Below the pieces are notes generated by a model. It made no database searches. It was not told the DNA's origin and saw nothing but the letters and a program-made list of their open reading frames with translations. Of a stretch of DNA of 64,000 nucleotides, positions 1 through 8,813 are shown one piece after another. How positions within the stretch are numbered: the first letter of the stretch is position 1; every line of letters starts with the position of its first letter. The DNA comes from Bacteroidaceae bacterium (lineage in GTDB: Bacteria; Bacteroidota; Bacteroidia; Bacteroidales; Bacteroidaceae): positions 124,001 through 188,000 of the forward strand of contig JAFZSA010000034.1 of assembly GCA_017619585.1 (NCBI GenBank), in the 5' to 3' direction. The position numbers were made by a program, and so were the translations under genes.

Positions 1-1
1 G

Positions 2-2059
2 GGCATTAGCGATGCGGCAGAAAGTATAGGTATGCATACCATGGGGGTTAAGATTAGTGTGGAGCAGTTAGCCAAAGATGCTTTGCTACCTTGCATTCTG
101 CATTGGAATCAGAACCACTTTGTTGTGCTTTATAAAGTAAGCAAGCATAGGGGAGGTAAATATGTGTTTCATATTGCAGACCCGGCTACACAGAAGGTGG
201 CATTCAAGCAAGAAGAACTGGAGCATTGCTGGCTGGCAAAGAAGGAAGGAGACAAAGATGTCGGGATGGCATTACTGTTAGAGCCAGGTCCTGAATTTAT
301 GGATTATGAAGATGAAAAACGCTCTGCCAGACGTGACCTCTTTTTCTTCGTGCGCTATCTGACCCCTTATAAGAAGCAGTTCCTACAATTGATCGTATCT
401 ATGTTTCTTGGTATGGGACTGCAATTGGTATTCCCATTCTTGACACAGGCATTGGTGGATGTGGGTATTCGCTCAGCTAACTTAGGCTTCATCACTCTTA
501 TTCTTATTGCCCAGTTGGTGCTATTCCTTTCACAGCTTTCTGTAGGTTTTATCCGTTCATGGATAATGCTGCATGTGAACTCACGGATAGATATTTCTCT
601 TATCTCGGATTTCCTGATGAAACTGATGAAGTTGCCGCTACGATATTTTGACACCAAGAATACAGGTGATATCATGCAACGTATAGGTGACCATGGACGA
701 ATAAAGGGATTCCTGATGGGTAGCTCCATCAATATTGTATTTTCTCTTTTTAACTTCATTGTTTTTGGAGCTATTCTTGCCTACTATAACGTACTTATAC
801 TGATAATCTTCTTAGTCGGTAATACGGGGTATGTCATCTGGATCCTATCCTTTATGAAATACAGGCGTGAGTTGGATATCAGACGTTTCAGCCAGTCGGC
901 CAATGAACAAAGCAAGATTATTCAGCTAATACAGGGTATGCAAGAGATTAAGCTGAACAACTGTGAGAAACAGAAACGTTGGGAATGGGAACGCATACAG
1001 GTGAAGCTTTTTAAAATCGGTATCCGTGGACTGGCAATAGGACAGATGCAGCAGATAGGATCCGTCTTCTTTACACAGTCAACGAGTATTGTTATATCCT
1101 TTATTGCAGCCAAGAGCGTTGTGGAAGGTGATATGACCCTGGGTATGATGATGTCCCTGACATACATCATCGGACAGGTGTCAGCTCCTATAGGTGAATT
1201 CATAGGTTTTGCGCAGGCCTGGCAAGATGCCAAGATAAGCTTGGAGCGATTGAATGAGGTGCACAGACGGAGGGATGAAGAAATGGGAATACATGCAAAA
1301 CTGACTTGTTTGCCGGAGAAAAAGGATATCAGATTGGAGAATGTAACGTTTAGCTATAGCGGAGCAAATCGCGACTATGCACTGGAAGATGTGTCGCTAA
1401 CCATTCCTGAGCATAAGGTAACGGCCATAGTTGGTGCAAGTGGAAGTGGAAAAACAACTATTGTTAAACTGTTGCAAGGATTTTATGCGCCCAATAAGGG
1501 ATGTATAAAGATTGGCGAAACGCCATTGGGGATGATTAATCCGCATTTGTGGAGAAGCAAGACAGGTTCTGTAATGCAGGAAAGCTACATCTTCTCTGAC
1601 ACCATTGCACATAACATAGCAGTCAGTACGGATCGGGTTGACACGGAGAGACTGAGACATGCAGTAAAGGTGGCTAACATCGGAGACTTTATTAACTCTT
1701 TGCCAATGGGCTATGATACAAAAATTGGAATGGAGGGTAGTGGAATTTCACAGGGACAGCGCCAGCGTATCCTTATTGCAAGGGCGGTGTATAAAAATCC
1801 TGAGTTCATTTTCTTGGATGAGGCCACCAACTCCTTGGATGCCAACAACGAGGGTGTCATCATGGCTAATCTTGAGGAATTTTATAAAGGAAGGACAGTG
1901 CTGATAGTTGCTCATCGTCTTTCTACTGTCAGGCATGCTGACAATATCATAGTCTTAGACAAGGGACACATAGTGGAAGAAGGTACACATGAGGAATTGA
2001 CAGAGAAGAAAGGCGTATATTATACACTTGTCAAGAACCAACTGGAGTTAGGAAAGTAA
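2..2059 (+). CDS. Peptidase-domain ABC exporter (C39 type), 5-prime truncated
   Basis: Inner-membrane exporter that would cleave a double-glycine leader and pump the peptide out. The reading frame is open to base 2, so the true start and the catalytic Cys lie upstream of the window. Counting from the Met at base 32, the C39 catalytic His is in HFVVL (about 29) and the Asp in ADPA (about 50). Six-helix membrane domain about 110-400, then an ABC domain with Walker A GASGSGKTT (about 467), a variant signature SQGQRQR (about 570), Walker B FIFLDEA (about 590) and H-loop AHRLS. It is followed after 26 bp by an HlyD adaptor and then TolC, the usual type I export set. No precursor peptide gene is visible here. 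Family call is firm; the substrate is unknown. Confidence 0.93.
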   Translation, partial: GISDAAESIGMHTMGVKISVEQLAKDALLPCILHWNQNHFVVLYKVSKHRGGKYVFHIADPATQKVAFKQEELEHCWLAKKEGDKDVGMALLLEPGPEFMDYEDEKRSARRDLFFFVRYLTPYKKQFLQLIVSMFLGMGLQLVFPFLTQALVDVGIRSANLGFITLILIAQLVLFLSQLSVGFIRSWIMLHVNSRIDISLISDFLMKLMKLPLRYFDTKNTGDIMQRIGDHGRIKGFLMGSSINIVFSLFNFIVFGAILAYYNVLILIIFLVGNTGYVIWILSFMKYRRELDIRRFSQSANEQSKIIQLIQGMQEIKLNNCEKQKRWEWERIQVKLFKIGIRGLAIGQMQQIGSVFFTQSTSIVISFIAAKSVVEGDMTLGMMMSLTYIIGQVSAPIGEFIGFAQAWQDAKISLERLNEVHRRRDEEMGIHAKLTCLPEKKDIRLENVTFSYSGANRDYALEDVSLTIPEHKVTAIVGASGSGKTTIVKLLQGFYAPNKGCIKIGETPLGMINPHLWRSKTGSVMQESYIFSDTIAHNIAVSTDRVDTERLRHAVKVANIGDFINSLPMGYDTKIGMEGSGISQGQRQRILIARAVYKNPEFIFLDEATNSLDANNEGVIMANLEEFYKGRTVLIVAHRLSTVRHADNIIVLDKGHIVEEGTHEELTEKKGVYYTLVKNQLELGK

Positions 2060-2085
2060 GTTGACAGACGATAAATGCCATACAG

Positions 2086-3426
2086 ATGAGTAAGGAAAAA
2101 ATAGAAAAAGTGGAGGAAGAGGAAATCAATCTGCGATCGGAAGAGGTGCAGGAAATAATGGGTCGCGTACCACCTGCAATAGAGCGATATGGAATTACTG
2201 TAATAGCTTTCATTATACTATTGTTGTTAGTCGGTAGTTTCTTTTTCCGTTGCCCAGATGCTATAGATGCGCCAATAGTAATAACGAACTCTACGCCTCC
2301 TGTTAATATTATGTCAAAAACCAGCGGGAAGATTGTAGAAATCTTGAAGCAGAATGAAGATTCCGTTCACGTTGGAGAATTATTGGGCGTAATTGAAAGC
2401 GATGCAGATTACAAAGATGTACTGGCGTTGGAGGATATGGTGAATCAGTTTCTGGCAGAAAAAATAACTGATAAACAAATGGTCCAATGGATGTCTGGAC
2501 GGGAATTGATATTAGGGGGCATGCAAAATGAATATCTGTCATTTAAGACTAGCCTGATAGATAAAATCCGTGTAAAAGAAAAAAAATATCTTCCACAAAA
2601 GATAGAAGTGGCGAAGGAGCGCATAGACTCCAGAGCAAAACTTGAAAGCAAAGAAAAGAATCTGCATGTAATAAATATAGAGCAGGAAGCTATTGCCTAT
2701 GAGATATTCAAGCGTGACTCCTTGCTCCATGCGAATAATATGATATCTGACGAGGAGTATGAACGAGCTTCTTTAACGTATTATCAGAGCAAGCAAGGTC
2801 CTATTAGCCGAGATGTTGCTGATGAACAGTTTAGAATGCAGCGGATTAATGAAAAGGAAAACCTTTTGGATCTGGAGCATCAGCATGATGAAGCAATTAA
2901 TAATCATGAGCAAAATTGTAATAGTGCATTACGTCAGTTGCGAGGAAGTATTGTTAAATGGGAGCAAATCTATATTCTGAGAAGTCCTATTGACGGCATT
3001 CTGAATTATACAAGTTTTTGGAATAAAAACCAGACAGTCAATGTTGGAGAGGCTATATTTATTATTGTTCCTGACAAGATGATGAGGCCGATTGGTAAGG
3101 CTCTTGTCCCTCCAACAGGTATGGGTAGAATAAAAGTTGGCCAAAAGGTTATCGTGAAAGTAAACAATTTCCCAGATGAGGATTTTGGGAATTTGGTTGG
3201 AAAGGTAGCATTCATATCTAAGATTCCGACCTCAGAAGGTGTTTACATGGTGGATGTTGATTTCCCTGAGGGACTTGTTACTATCTTCCATAGACGACTA
3301 CCAGAGACATTACAATTATCCGGTACTTCGCAAATTGTTGTGGAAAACAGACGTTTGGCAGATTTGTTCATACAGCCGGTAAGACGATTGATGAAATCGC
3401 AAGAAACACTTAACACCGCAGAATAA
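2086..3426 (+). CDS. HlyD-family membrane fusion protein
   Basis: Periplasmic adaptor linking the ABC exporter to the outer-membrane channel. It has a charged N-terminal cytoplasmic stretch, one membrane helix at about 36-55, a split lipoyl/biotinyl half-motif near 75-105 (KTSGKIVEIL, VGELLGVI), and a long Glu/Lys-rich coiled coil at about 150-285. The second lipoyl half and beta-barrel region follow (LRSPIDGIL near 303, then GQKVIVKVNNFP). Length 446 is normal. It lies 26 bp after the exporter, and its stop overlaps the start of the TolC gene by one base, so the three genes are one transcription unit. Confidence 0.92.
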   Translation: MSKEKIEKVEEEEINLRSEEVQEIMGRVPPAIERYGITVIAFIILLLLVGSFFFRCPDAIDAPIVITNSTPPVNIMSKTSGKIVEILKQNEDSVHVGELLGVIESDADYKDVLALEDMVNQFLAEKITDKQMVQWMSGRELILGGMQNEYLSFKTSLIDKIRVKEKKYLPQKIEVAKERIDSRAKLESKEKNLHVINIEQEAIAYEIFKRDSLLHANNMISDEEYERASLTYYQSKQGPISRDVADEQFRMQRINEKENLLDLEHQHDEAINNHEQNCNSALRQLRGSIVKWEQIYILRSPIDGILNYTSFWNKNQTVNVGEAIFIIVPDKMMRPIGKALVPPTGMGRIKVGQKVIVKVNNFPDEDFGNLVGKVAFISKIPTSEGVYMVDVDFPEGLVTIFHRRLPETLQLSGTSQIVVENRRLADLFIQPVRRLMKSQETLNTAE

Positions 3427-4871
3427 TGAATACATATAAGGCTCTAATTACGGCTGTCTTTTTTTCTGCAAGTAGTTTGTGTTATTCGCAAAACTTGCAG
3501 GAGATGATAACCATTGCAAAGAATCAGTCGTTAGATGCGTCGTATATTAAACATAAGAGAGTGAATGCGGAACTCGCTTATAAGTATTATAGGGCGAATC
3601 TTCTACCAGAGATAAAGCTGACCTCAATACCTATGCGGTATAGTAGCGATGTAGTTGAGCGTTATTCATACGATGATGACCGTACAGTGTATAGAGCCCA
3701 ACAGTCCCTGTATTCAGCGACCAATGTTATGCTTAAACAGGATGTTGGTTTCTTGGGCGGATATGTTTATATGGAATCAGATTTGCGATATTACAGAACA
3801 TTACAAAATGAAACCAGTCAGTTTACTTCAGTACCTTTGAGGGTTGGTTACAATCAGAATATAGTAGGATTTAATCCGTATAAATGGAATAGGAAACTTG
3901 AGAAACTAAATCTAAGTCTAAGCCAGAAAGAGACGGTTTCGGGACTAGAGGAGATTGCCATAGAGACAATAAATAGGTATTTTTCTATTGTAATTTTGTC
4001 GGAACAAAGGAAACAAGCCCGAATGAAGTTCCTAACCTGTGATTCTTTGTATCAAACGGGTGTATATAGAAGTATGTTAGGTGGAATTAGTAATAGCGAT
4101 CTGTATGAATTGAAGATAGAACGTAATAGATCAGAGTCAGAGATAATTGAACTAGATTCAAAGATTGAGTCGGAGAAGTTGTCTTTTGCCAAATTTTTAC
4201 AATTGACAGACACTACCTTGTTCCATTTTGAGGTTCCCACGAATGTACGTGATATCGATGTCCCATTAGACAAAGCGCAAAATTTGGCATTGGAAAATTC
4301 TTCCCTAATCCTTAATTGCAAAAGATCAAAGATACAAAATGAGCAGGCAGAGGCACAAGCAAAAACTCAACGTTTCTTGGAGGCAAGCCTTAGTGTAAAT
4401 GTGGGATGGCATCAGGTTGCTGATAATTTCAGGGGCGTATATAAAGGCCTTTTGAACGAGCAGTCAGCTTTGATTAATGTGTCCATTCCTTTAGCGGATT
4501 TTGGCCGCAGAAAGGCGCAACTTTCCCAAATTAGAGAAAATATAGAACTTGACATTATAAATGAGAAAAAAGCTGCGGATAACGTTACAGATGAGATACT
4601 GAGCAGAGTGTCATATATGACAATCAACCAACGTAAGGTGAGAAGCTGCGCTGAGACATATGAATTGTCACAGATGTTCTATAAAGAAGCACTTGAGTCA
4701 TATAAGTTAGGACGTAATCCTTTCTCCAAGGTGTGTGAAGCTCTCATCCAACAAAAAATAGCGTTGGCAGACTATTACAATGCCATGCGGGATTATTGGG
4801 TAAATTACTATGAAATCAGACGCATGACGCTCTACGATTTTGAAAAGGGATGTCCTTTATCTCCTAAATAG
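3426..4871 (+). CDS. TolC-like outer membrane efflux protein
   Basis: Outer-membrane channel of the same exporter. It has a cleavable signal peptide (about residues 1-21, ending near LCYSQ) and the two long coiled-coil halves of the OEP fold (about 30-250 and 290-470), with repeated Glu/Lys/Ala heptads and the ..AQAKTQRFLEASLSVNVGW strand region. Length 481 is typical. The start codon overlaps the stop of the adaptor (TAATG), showing translational coupling. The operon order peptidase-ABC, HlyD, TolC is characteristic of Bacteroidetes peptide exporters. Confidence 0.88.
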   Translation: MNTYKALITAVFFSASSLCYSQNLQEMITIAKNQSLDASYIKHKRVNAELAYKYYRANLLPEIKLTSIPMRYSSDVVERYSYDDDRTVYRAQQSLYSATNVMLKQDVGFLGGYVYMESDLRYYRTLQNETSQFTSVPLRVGYNQNIVGFNPYKWNRKLEKLNLSLSQKETVSGLEEIAIETINRYFSIVILSEQRKQARMKFLTCDSLYQTGVYRSMLGGISNSDLYELKIERNRSESEIIELDSKIESEKLSFAKFLQLTDTTLFHFEVPTNVRDIDVPLDKAQNLALENSSLILNCKRSKIQNEQAEAQAKTQRFLEASLSVNVGWHQVADNFRGVYKGLLNEQSALINVSIPLADFGRRKAQLSQIRENIELDIINEKKAADNVTDEILSRVSYMTINQRKVRSCAETYELSQMFYKEALESYKLGRNPFSKVCEALIQQKIALADYYNAMRDYWVNYYEIRRMTLYDFEKGCPLSPK

Positions 4872-5030
4872 AGTGTTGTGATGTGTTGTTATCTTTTCTT
4901 TTGCTTGTTGCATGTTGAATAGATTGGGTGAAGAGGCTTTGCTGCTAGCAAACTGTCATATGATTGGGATTGCTGGACATATAGTAGCATACAAGCGTCT
5001 GATAGATAAAATTAGGATTATGAATTCACT

Positions 5031-5098
5031 AAGATAAAGTTTTAAGGTAAATAGTTGTTATGCCTGCCATCCCCTTGTGAGAGGAGTGGCAGGCTTGG
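5031..5098 (+). repeat. Duplicated hairpin repeat, copy 1 (terminator-like)
   Basis: Begins AAGATAAAGTTTTAAGGTAA and ends in a perfect 8-bp stem GCCTGCCA/TGGCAGGC (5062-5069 with 5087-5094), followed by a short T-rich run. A near-identical copy is at 7935-8010. It lies between the convergent ends of the TolC gene and the ATPase gene, so it could terminate either. Confidence 0.75.
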
Positions 5099-5103
5099 TT
5101 TTG

Positions 5104-6276
5104 CTAATATGTAAGTCCAAAAGCCCATAGGGGAATAATGTTGCCTGAACCATATTCTATATCGTCTTTAACCACATAACCTTCTTTTGCTTCTGAGATT
5201 TGCTTTTTCCCCTTCTTTTTCCCTCCAACCTCGAATGTTTTACCTTCTATCTCGAAATCACTGATCCTGGAACTGATGACATCCTTGGTAACTCTCATCT
5301 GGTTATAGAAGAACGTTTCTCGGATGTTGCCTGTATCCGTAGAATCGTTTCCTAATAGATAGGCTAAGGTTGTATTATCCAGATATACCTTCTCAACTTT
5401 TCCGACTCCTCTAATACCACCTGTGTCATCACGGAGTTGACCTATCATCCCCGCTTGTTCCATATAAAGGAAATAGTCTGGCAAGACGTTCCGGCTTACG
5501 CCTATAACCGTGGCTAATGATTCCATAACGGGTTTAAAAGGTACACTTTTGGCTATGACGGACAATAGTTTCTTTAGTTTTCTACCTGTTGAGGCATTCA
5601 TATTGGCAAATTGTGGGATATCAACTTCCATTGTCTGGTTTATCACCTGGCGAAGCATTATTTCAAAATCAATCTCGCCAGAAAATGGATAGTATCCTTT
5701 TTTTAGATATTCATGAAATAGTGGAAGCGGATGACTGATGGCTTCAATACGAGCCTTTTGGCTAATTATTTCGTTTAATGTGTAAACAGGGACTTCCGCT
5801 TGATGGAAAAGCTGCAGATATTCTCTGAACGACAATCCTTGCATCACAAAAACAGGTGCACGACGGCTTAAATCAGCTTGGCCTTTATAAATGTCAAGTA
5901 CAGAAGAACCTGTAAAACCTACCTTTAAGTCTGGGTGTGAATCGTATATTTGTTTCAGTTCCCTTGACCAGTTTTCATACTTGTGGATTTCGTCTATGAA
6001 TATCTGTTCGCCCCCCTCCTTTACAAACTCGTCTATGGTATCAACCAAAGTATGCGAAGAGAAGTACAGATGATCGGCACTTATGTAAAACATCTTCTTG
6101 GATTCCCTGTTCTCTTTTATGTACTGAAGTACAATAGTTGATTTTCCGACACCACGAGGCCCAACAAGACCAAACATGCGAGAATTCCAACTTATTTTAT
6201 TGAACATATAACGATGAAAGGTTGATGTTGACTGTCTCAACTGGCCTTCCATAAACTCAGTTAGTGATGTATTCAT
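5104..6276 (-). CDS. AAA ATPase with DUF4143-like C-terminus
   Basis: Predicted ATP-binding protein of the AAA_14/DUF4143 group, common and often multi-copy in Bacteroidetes; cellular role unknown. Walker A GPRGVGKST at 39-47, Walker B QIFIDEIHKYENW at 91-103, and sensor-like GFTGSSVLDI near 118-127. The C-terminal half (about 200-390) resembles the DUF4143 domain with degenerate restriction-nuclease-like strands, and ends in the family-typical IPLWAFGLTY. The gene stands alone on the minus strand, downstream of two palindromes that straddle its predicted promoter. A deleted relative lies upstream at 6438-6629. Proposed links to toxin-antitoxin or stress functions for this family are not visible in the sequence. 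Confidence 0.85.
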   Translation of the reverse strand: MNTSLTEFMEGQLRQSTSTFHRYMFNKISWNSRMFGLVGPRGVGKSTIVLQYIKENRESKKMFYISADHLYFSSHTLVDTIDEFVKEGGEQIFIDEIHKYENWSRELKQIYDSHPDLKVGFTGSSVLDIYKGQADLSRRAPVFVMQGLSFREYLQLFHQAEVPVYTLNEIISQKARIEAISHPLPLFHEYLKKGYYPFSGEIDFEIMLRQVINQTMEVDIPQFANMNASTGRKLKKLLSVIAKSVPFKPVMESLATVIGVSRNVLPDYFLYMEQAGMIGQLRDDTGGIRGVGKVEKVYLDNTTLAYLLGNDSTDTGNIRETFFYNQMRVTKDVISSRISDFEIEGKTFEVGGKKKGKKQISEAKEGYVVKDDIEYGSGNIIPLWAFGLTY

Positions 6277-6301
6277 ATGCTATATTGTTTAATTTTCGCT
6301 G

Positions 6302-6365
6302 CAAATATAGACAAATTGCACTAAAGTAGTGCACGATTTTCGAAATATTGCACTATAGCAGTGCA
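6302..6365 (-). promoter_or_regulatory. Promoter with paired palindromic operators
   Basis: On the minus strand a perfect -7 element TATATTTG occupies 6302-6309, about 26 bp before the ATPase start. Just upstream are two palindromes: TGCACTAAAGTAGTGCA at 6317-6333 (7-bp arms) and TGCACTATAGCAGTGCA at 6349-6365 (6-bp arms). Their starts are exactly 32 bp apart, about three helical turns. The first falls where RNA polymerase would contact the -33 to -7 spacer, so repression by a dimeric regulator is likely. The regulator is not identified. Confidence 0.7.
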
Positions 6366-6437
6366 TTTTTTTATTAAAATAACATGCAAATAGCAATTGA
6401 AAATCACGTGCAGAGTTTAAGTTTTCTTGAACTTGTT

Positions 6438-6629
6438 CTACATGTCGTTCATAGATAGTCCGATAAGACTGACCTTATAGCCTTTCAGATGCTTCTTGAT
6501 ATGTTCGAATTTTTCGGCAAGTAGTTTGGAATCATATTTCTTGGGGTTGCGTTTAATCTCAGCAACAGTGTCACGATGGTCAAGACACTATAATTAGCGA
6601 ATTTCAATTTCTCTGCCGTAGAATTCCAT
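6438..6629 (-). pseudogene. Internally deleted ATPase (DUF234-like) remnant
   Basis: Read on the minus strand from ATG at 6629, the first residues are MEFYGREIEIR, the characteristic N-terminus of the archaeal-type ATPase family (FYGRE.EI..L). In-frame stops follow at 6594-6596 and 6588-6590. The same frame then reads DHRDTVAEIKRNPKKYDSKL..EHIKKHL..YKV..IGLSMNDM, like the C-terminal nuclease-like domain and end of that family. Everything between, roughly 1 kb in intact members, is missing. Head and tail identities rest on recalled family patterns, not on a search. Confidence 0.6.
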
Positions 6630-6746
6630 CTTTTTACGTAAATATTTTTCCGTAAGAAGGCTATCTGTTCTCTAATCTCTAATCCATTTTTCTGCCTAAC
6701 GAGGGAGAAAAATTCCCTAACTACGGAATATGTTTTTCTTGGTTAA

Positions 6747-6778
6747 ACAAAAAGAGCGGTTTATAAAGACTGCTCTTG
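6747..6778 (-). terminator. Possible minus-strand terminator
   Basis: AAGAGC (6753-6758) pairs with GCTCTT (6773-6778). Read on the minus strand, the hairpin is followed by TTTTTGTTT. No gene ending here on the minus strand was recognised, so it may be a relic. The remainder of 6630-7090 holds only short, stop-rich frames. Confidence 0.4.
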
Positions 6779-7097
6779 ATTTGTCGATAACATTCAAATA
6801 ATGTCAAATGATTTGAGATGTTCCTCTTTATGCGTTGAACCCCGATTTTTGCCAATGAAGAGGGTAGGTATATGTTTAGCCATCATATATCTATTACGAG
6901 TGTTAGTAATCATCGTGCTTCTGCTCAGTTCAGGTATATCTTTTAGCTTTTGCTCTCATCAAAGACTTTTTTCTTCCTTTACCCACTAACTGCTTCGTTG
7001 TGTGCGACGGCATTGCTTTCTGTGAACGATTGTTAAATTTTTACGGGTTTGTTGTTTTTTTTCACCTTTCTATTAGGATGGTAAAATAAGAAAGTAG

Positions 7098-7105
7098 TAT
7101 ATTTG
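7098..7105 (+). promoter_or_regulatory. -7 promoter element
   Basis: TATATTTG matches TAnnTTTG, 37 bp before the start of the secreted DUF4488-like gene. A clear -33 TTTG is not seen. Confidence 0.6.
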
Positions 7106-7142
7106 TGGGACTAAAAACCAAAAACAATTAAGTAACCTAAAA

Positions 7143-7931
7143 ATGAAAAAAGTTATTCTATTCACTATGTCAGCGCTTATGAGCGTTGCAGCATTTGCAC
7201 AGTCTTTGTATCCTGAGCGTGGTTTATACAGACTTATGTCTATAGAGGCGCAGGGGCGTACGCTGTCTGATTTACCTACGCATACTTACAGAAGCTGTTC
7301 CGGTGACAAAGTCCTAATCCTATGGGTAGGTGCTAACCAGGAAAGTGCTTTCACACAATTTACATGGCGTTATGAGGCTGCCCCCAATCCTGACGATCCT
7401 TTCTGCGTTAAATTGAAAGAAATTGACTCGGAGAGCTTCATGGTAACATGGTTCAATGCCTCAAGAGGGTTCTACGACTTTCCTGCGGGAATATGGATTA
7501 ACGAGACTTGGAAGAAGGCCAATGGCGATGAATTCCTGAGTCGATATTCTGCTGTTGCCACTAATCATAAGAAGAAAGAGAAACTGTTGGGAACATGGAA
7601 GCTGGCTGCCATGCAGGCGCTTGACCTCCCTGGTGAACCGTCTCTCCCAGGTAAAGACACTTATAAAATCTATGGCGAGAAGGATTGTCTCTCGTTTATG
7701 GGAAGTCTGTACAACATAGAGCAGGGAGGACGCTCTTATCTTAGACCCCTACAGTGGAAGTCGGACAATGAGTTTGTGGAGGCTGGCATAGAGCACAAAG
7801 TTGACTTTATAAGTCCTACCAAGATGACATTGGAATACAAGGAGGCAAAGACGGGAAGGATAAAGGAAACATGGATTCGTTATGACATTCCAGAGCCTCT
7901 CTCTTCCCTCCTGAGTAACTTCAGGGAATAA
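7143..7931 (+). CDS. Secreted DUF4488-like protein
   Basis: Unknown exported protein of 262 residues with a signal peptide (about 1-19, cleavage after AFA). It appears to have two related beta-rich halves. The first runs from GLYRLMSIEAQG to WKKANG (about 26-130). The second runs from LLGTWKLAAMQAL to ETWIRYDIP (about 146-253), with the LxGTWKL opening seen in lipocalin-like and DUF4488 proteins. No catalytic motif is evident. It has its own promoter and ends 4 bp before the second copy of the duplicated hairpin repeat, so it is probably monocistronic. Confidence 0.6.
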   Translation: MKKVILFTMSALMSVAAFAQSLYPERGLYRLMSIEAQGRTLSDLPTHTYRSCSGDKVLILWVGANQESAFTQFTWRYEAAPNPDDPFCVKLKEIDSESFMVTWFNASRGFYDFPAGIWINETWKKANGDEFLSRYSAVATNHKKKEKLLGTWKLAAMQALDLPGEPSLPGKDTYKIYGEKDCLSFMGSLYNIEQGGRSYLRPLQWKSDNEFVEAGIEHKVDFISPTKMTLEYKEAKTGRIKETWIRYDIPEPLSSLLSNFRE

Positions 7932-7934
7932 ATC

Positions 7935-8010
7935 AAGATAAAGTTTTAAGGTAATTTGAATGTTGTTATGCCTGCCATCCCCTCGTGAGAGGAGTGGCAG
8001 GCATGTTTTT
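7935..8010 (+). repeat. Duplicated hairpin repeat, copy 2 (terminator)
   Basis: Second copy of the element at 5031-5098, with the same lead-in AAGATAAAGTTTTAAGGTAA and the same stem GCCTGCCA/TGGCAGGC. Here it is followed by ATGTTTTT, so it should terminate the preceding secreted-protein gene. Confidence 0.8.
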
Positions 8011-8052
8011 AATGATGTCTACCTGTTCCTTCTTAACCCCCTCTCTATATAT

Positions 8053-8090
8053 GCCCCACCCCCCCTCTCTTTATAAAGAGGGGGTGGGGC
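8053..8090. repeat. GC-rich inverted repeat
   Basis: GCCCCACCCCC...CTCTCTTT pairs with AAAGAG...GGGGGTGGGGC around TATA, a very stable intergenic hairpin. It has the same C-run/G-run flavour as the palindromes at 13413-15750, but a different sequence. Confidence 0.6.
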
Positions 8091-8234
8091 TATAGTAAGA
8101 GGGGTGTAAAAGGGAACAGTATGGCTATTTAAAATGCCGCAGTGCAGAAACAACGCAAGATAGGTGTTCTGGATGACTTACTCAACTTTCGCAAGTTTCA
8201 CTTGCTCTCTCTGAGAGTGTAGAGTTGAGAGGCA

Positions 8235-8275
8235 GTTCAAGAAGTTCAAGAGTTCAAGAAGTTCAAGAAGTTCAC
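8235..8275. repeat. TTCAAGAAG tandem repeat
   Basis: Five GTTCAAGAA-type units, mostly 9 bp and one 8 bp, in intergenic DNA. It shares the TTCA core of the 7-bp arrays elsewhere in the window. CTCAACT (8181-8187) and AGTTGAG (8223-8229) form an inverted repeat just before it. 7932-8383 otherwise holds no gene that I can see. Confidence 0.65.
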
Positions 8276-8383
8276 GGGTATAACTATCCTCTTGCCCCTA
8301 ACCACTTGCCCCTTGCTCCTAAACAGAAATCAACTTAGAAAAAAAATTATTTAACTTACTTTTCAGTCAAAATCAATTTGATT

Positions 8384-8599
8384 ATGTTCAAGATTCAACA
8401 ATACGGCAAGTCGGAACTTGCCCTCATGTATTTCCCCGGTGCCAGTACTTCACGCGGCGCATTAAGCAATCTTACCTACTGGATACGTTGCAACAGAGAA
8501 CTTTCCGTTGCGCTGAAGGAGTGCGGTATGCCGGTTCGCTCTAAGACTTTTACTTCAAAGCAGGTGGCGATTATCATAAAATATCTGGGCGAACCTTAG
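8384..8599 (+). CDS. DUF4248 family small protein
   Basis: Small protein of 71 residues with the DUF4248 pattern: F.I..YG.SELA..YFP near the start, W-R-C-N-R-E-L in the middle, LT/FTSKQVA.I...LGEP at the end. Function unknown. In Bacteroidetes these genes usually neighbour HU-like DNA-binding and amidase genes in phage-like remnants (from memory). I chose ATG at 8384 rather than TTG at 8378, because family members begin with MxFxI. Here the expected partners are absent and an orphan promoter follows at 8683. Confidence 0.75.
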   Translation: MFKIQQYGKSELALMYFPGASTSRGALSNLTYWIRCNRELSVALKECGMPVRSKTFTSKQVAIIIKYLGEP

Positions 8600-8682
8600 A
8601 AACGGTATCCTTTTGAACATGTTTATTCGTAAATGATACAGATTGTTCGTGAATGTTCGTAATAACCCCTTCCCCAATGTCG

Positions 8683-8690
8683 TACCTTTG
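8683..8690 (+). promoter_or_regulatory. Orphan -7 promoter element
   Basis: TACCTTTG in a GTACCTTTGCAGTGTCAAT context, which I associate with promoters of HU-like genes downstream of DUF4248. Only a 33-codon frame follows, so its original gene has probably been lost. Confidence 0.5.
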
Positions 8691-8711
8691 CAGTGTCAAT
8701 GAAGAGGACTG

Positions 8712-8813
8712 ATGTATGAGGGAAGAAGGAAGAGGGCGCCCAGAATTCCGAACTCATTTCACATGACTCTCATTCCGTACGGAGTTTTAATATTCAAGGC
8801 TGCGATTAAGTGA
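8712..8813 (+). CDS. Doubtful 33-codon reading frame ending in a repeat
   Basis: ATG 22 bp after the orphan -7 element opens 33 codons. The last residues (FKAAIK) and the TGA stop come from the structured repeat starting at 8793. No family is recognised. It is probably the remnant of a lost gene terminated by the repeat rather than a functional protein. Confidence 0.2.
   Translation: MYEGRRKRAPRIPNSFHMTLIPYGVLIFKAAIK

Noticed and set aside
6801..6989. 62-codon plus frame, and GKGRKKSL on the minus strand nearby
   Set aside because: The plus frame has no family match. The minus reading faintly recalls a small transposon-like protein, but stops interrupt it within 20 residues, too weak to annotate.
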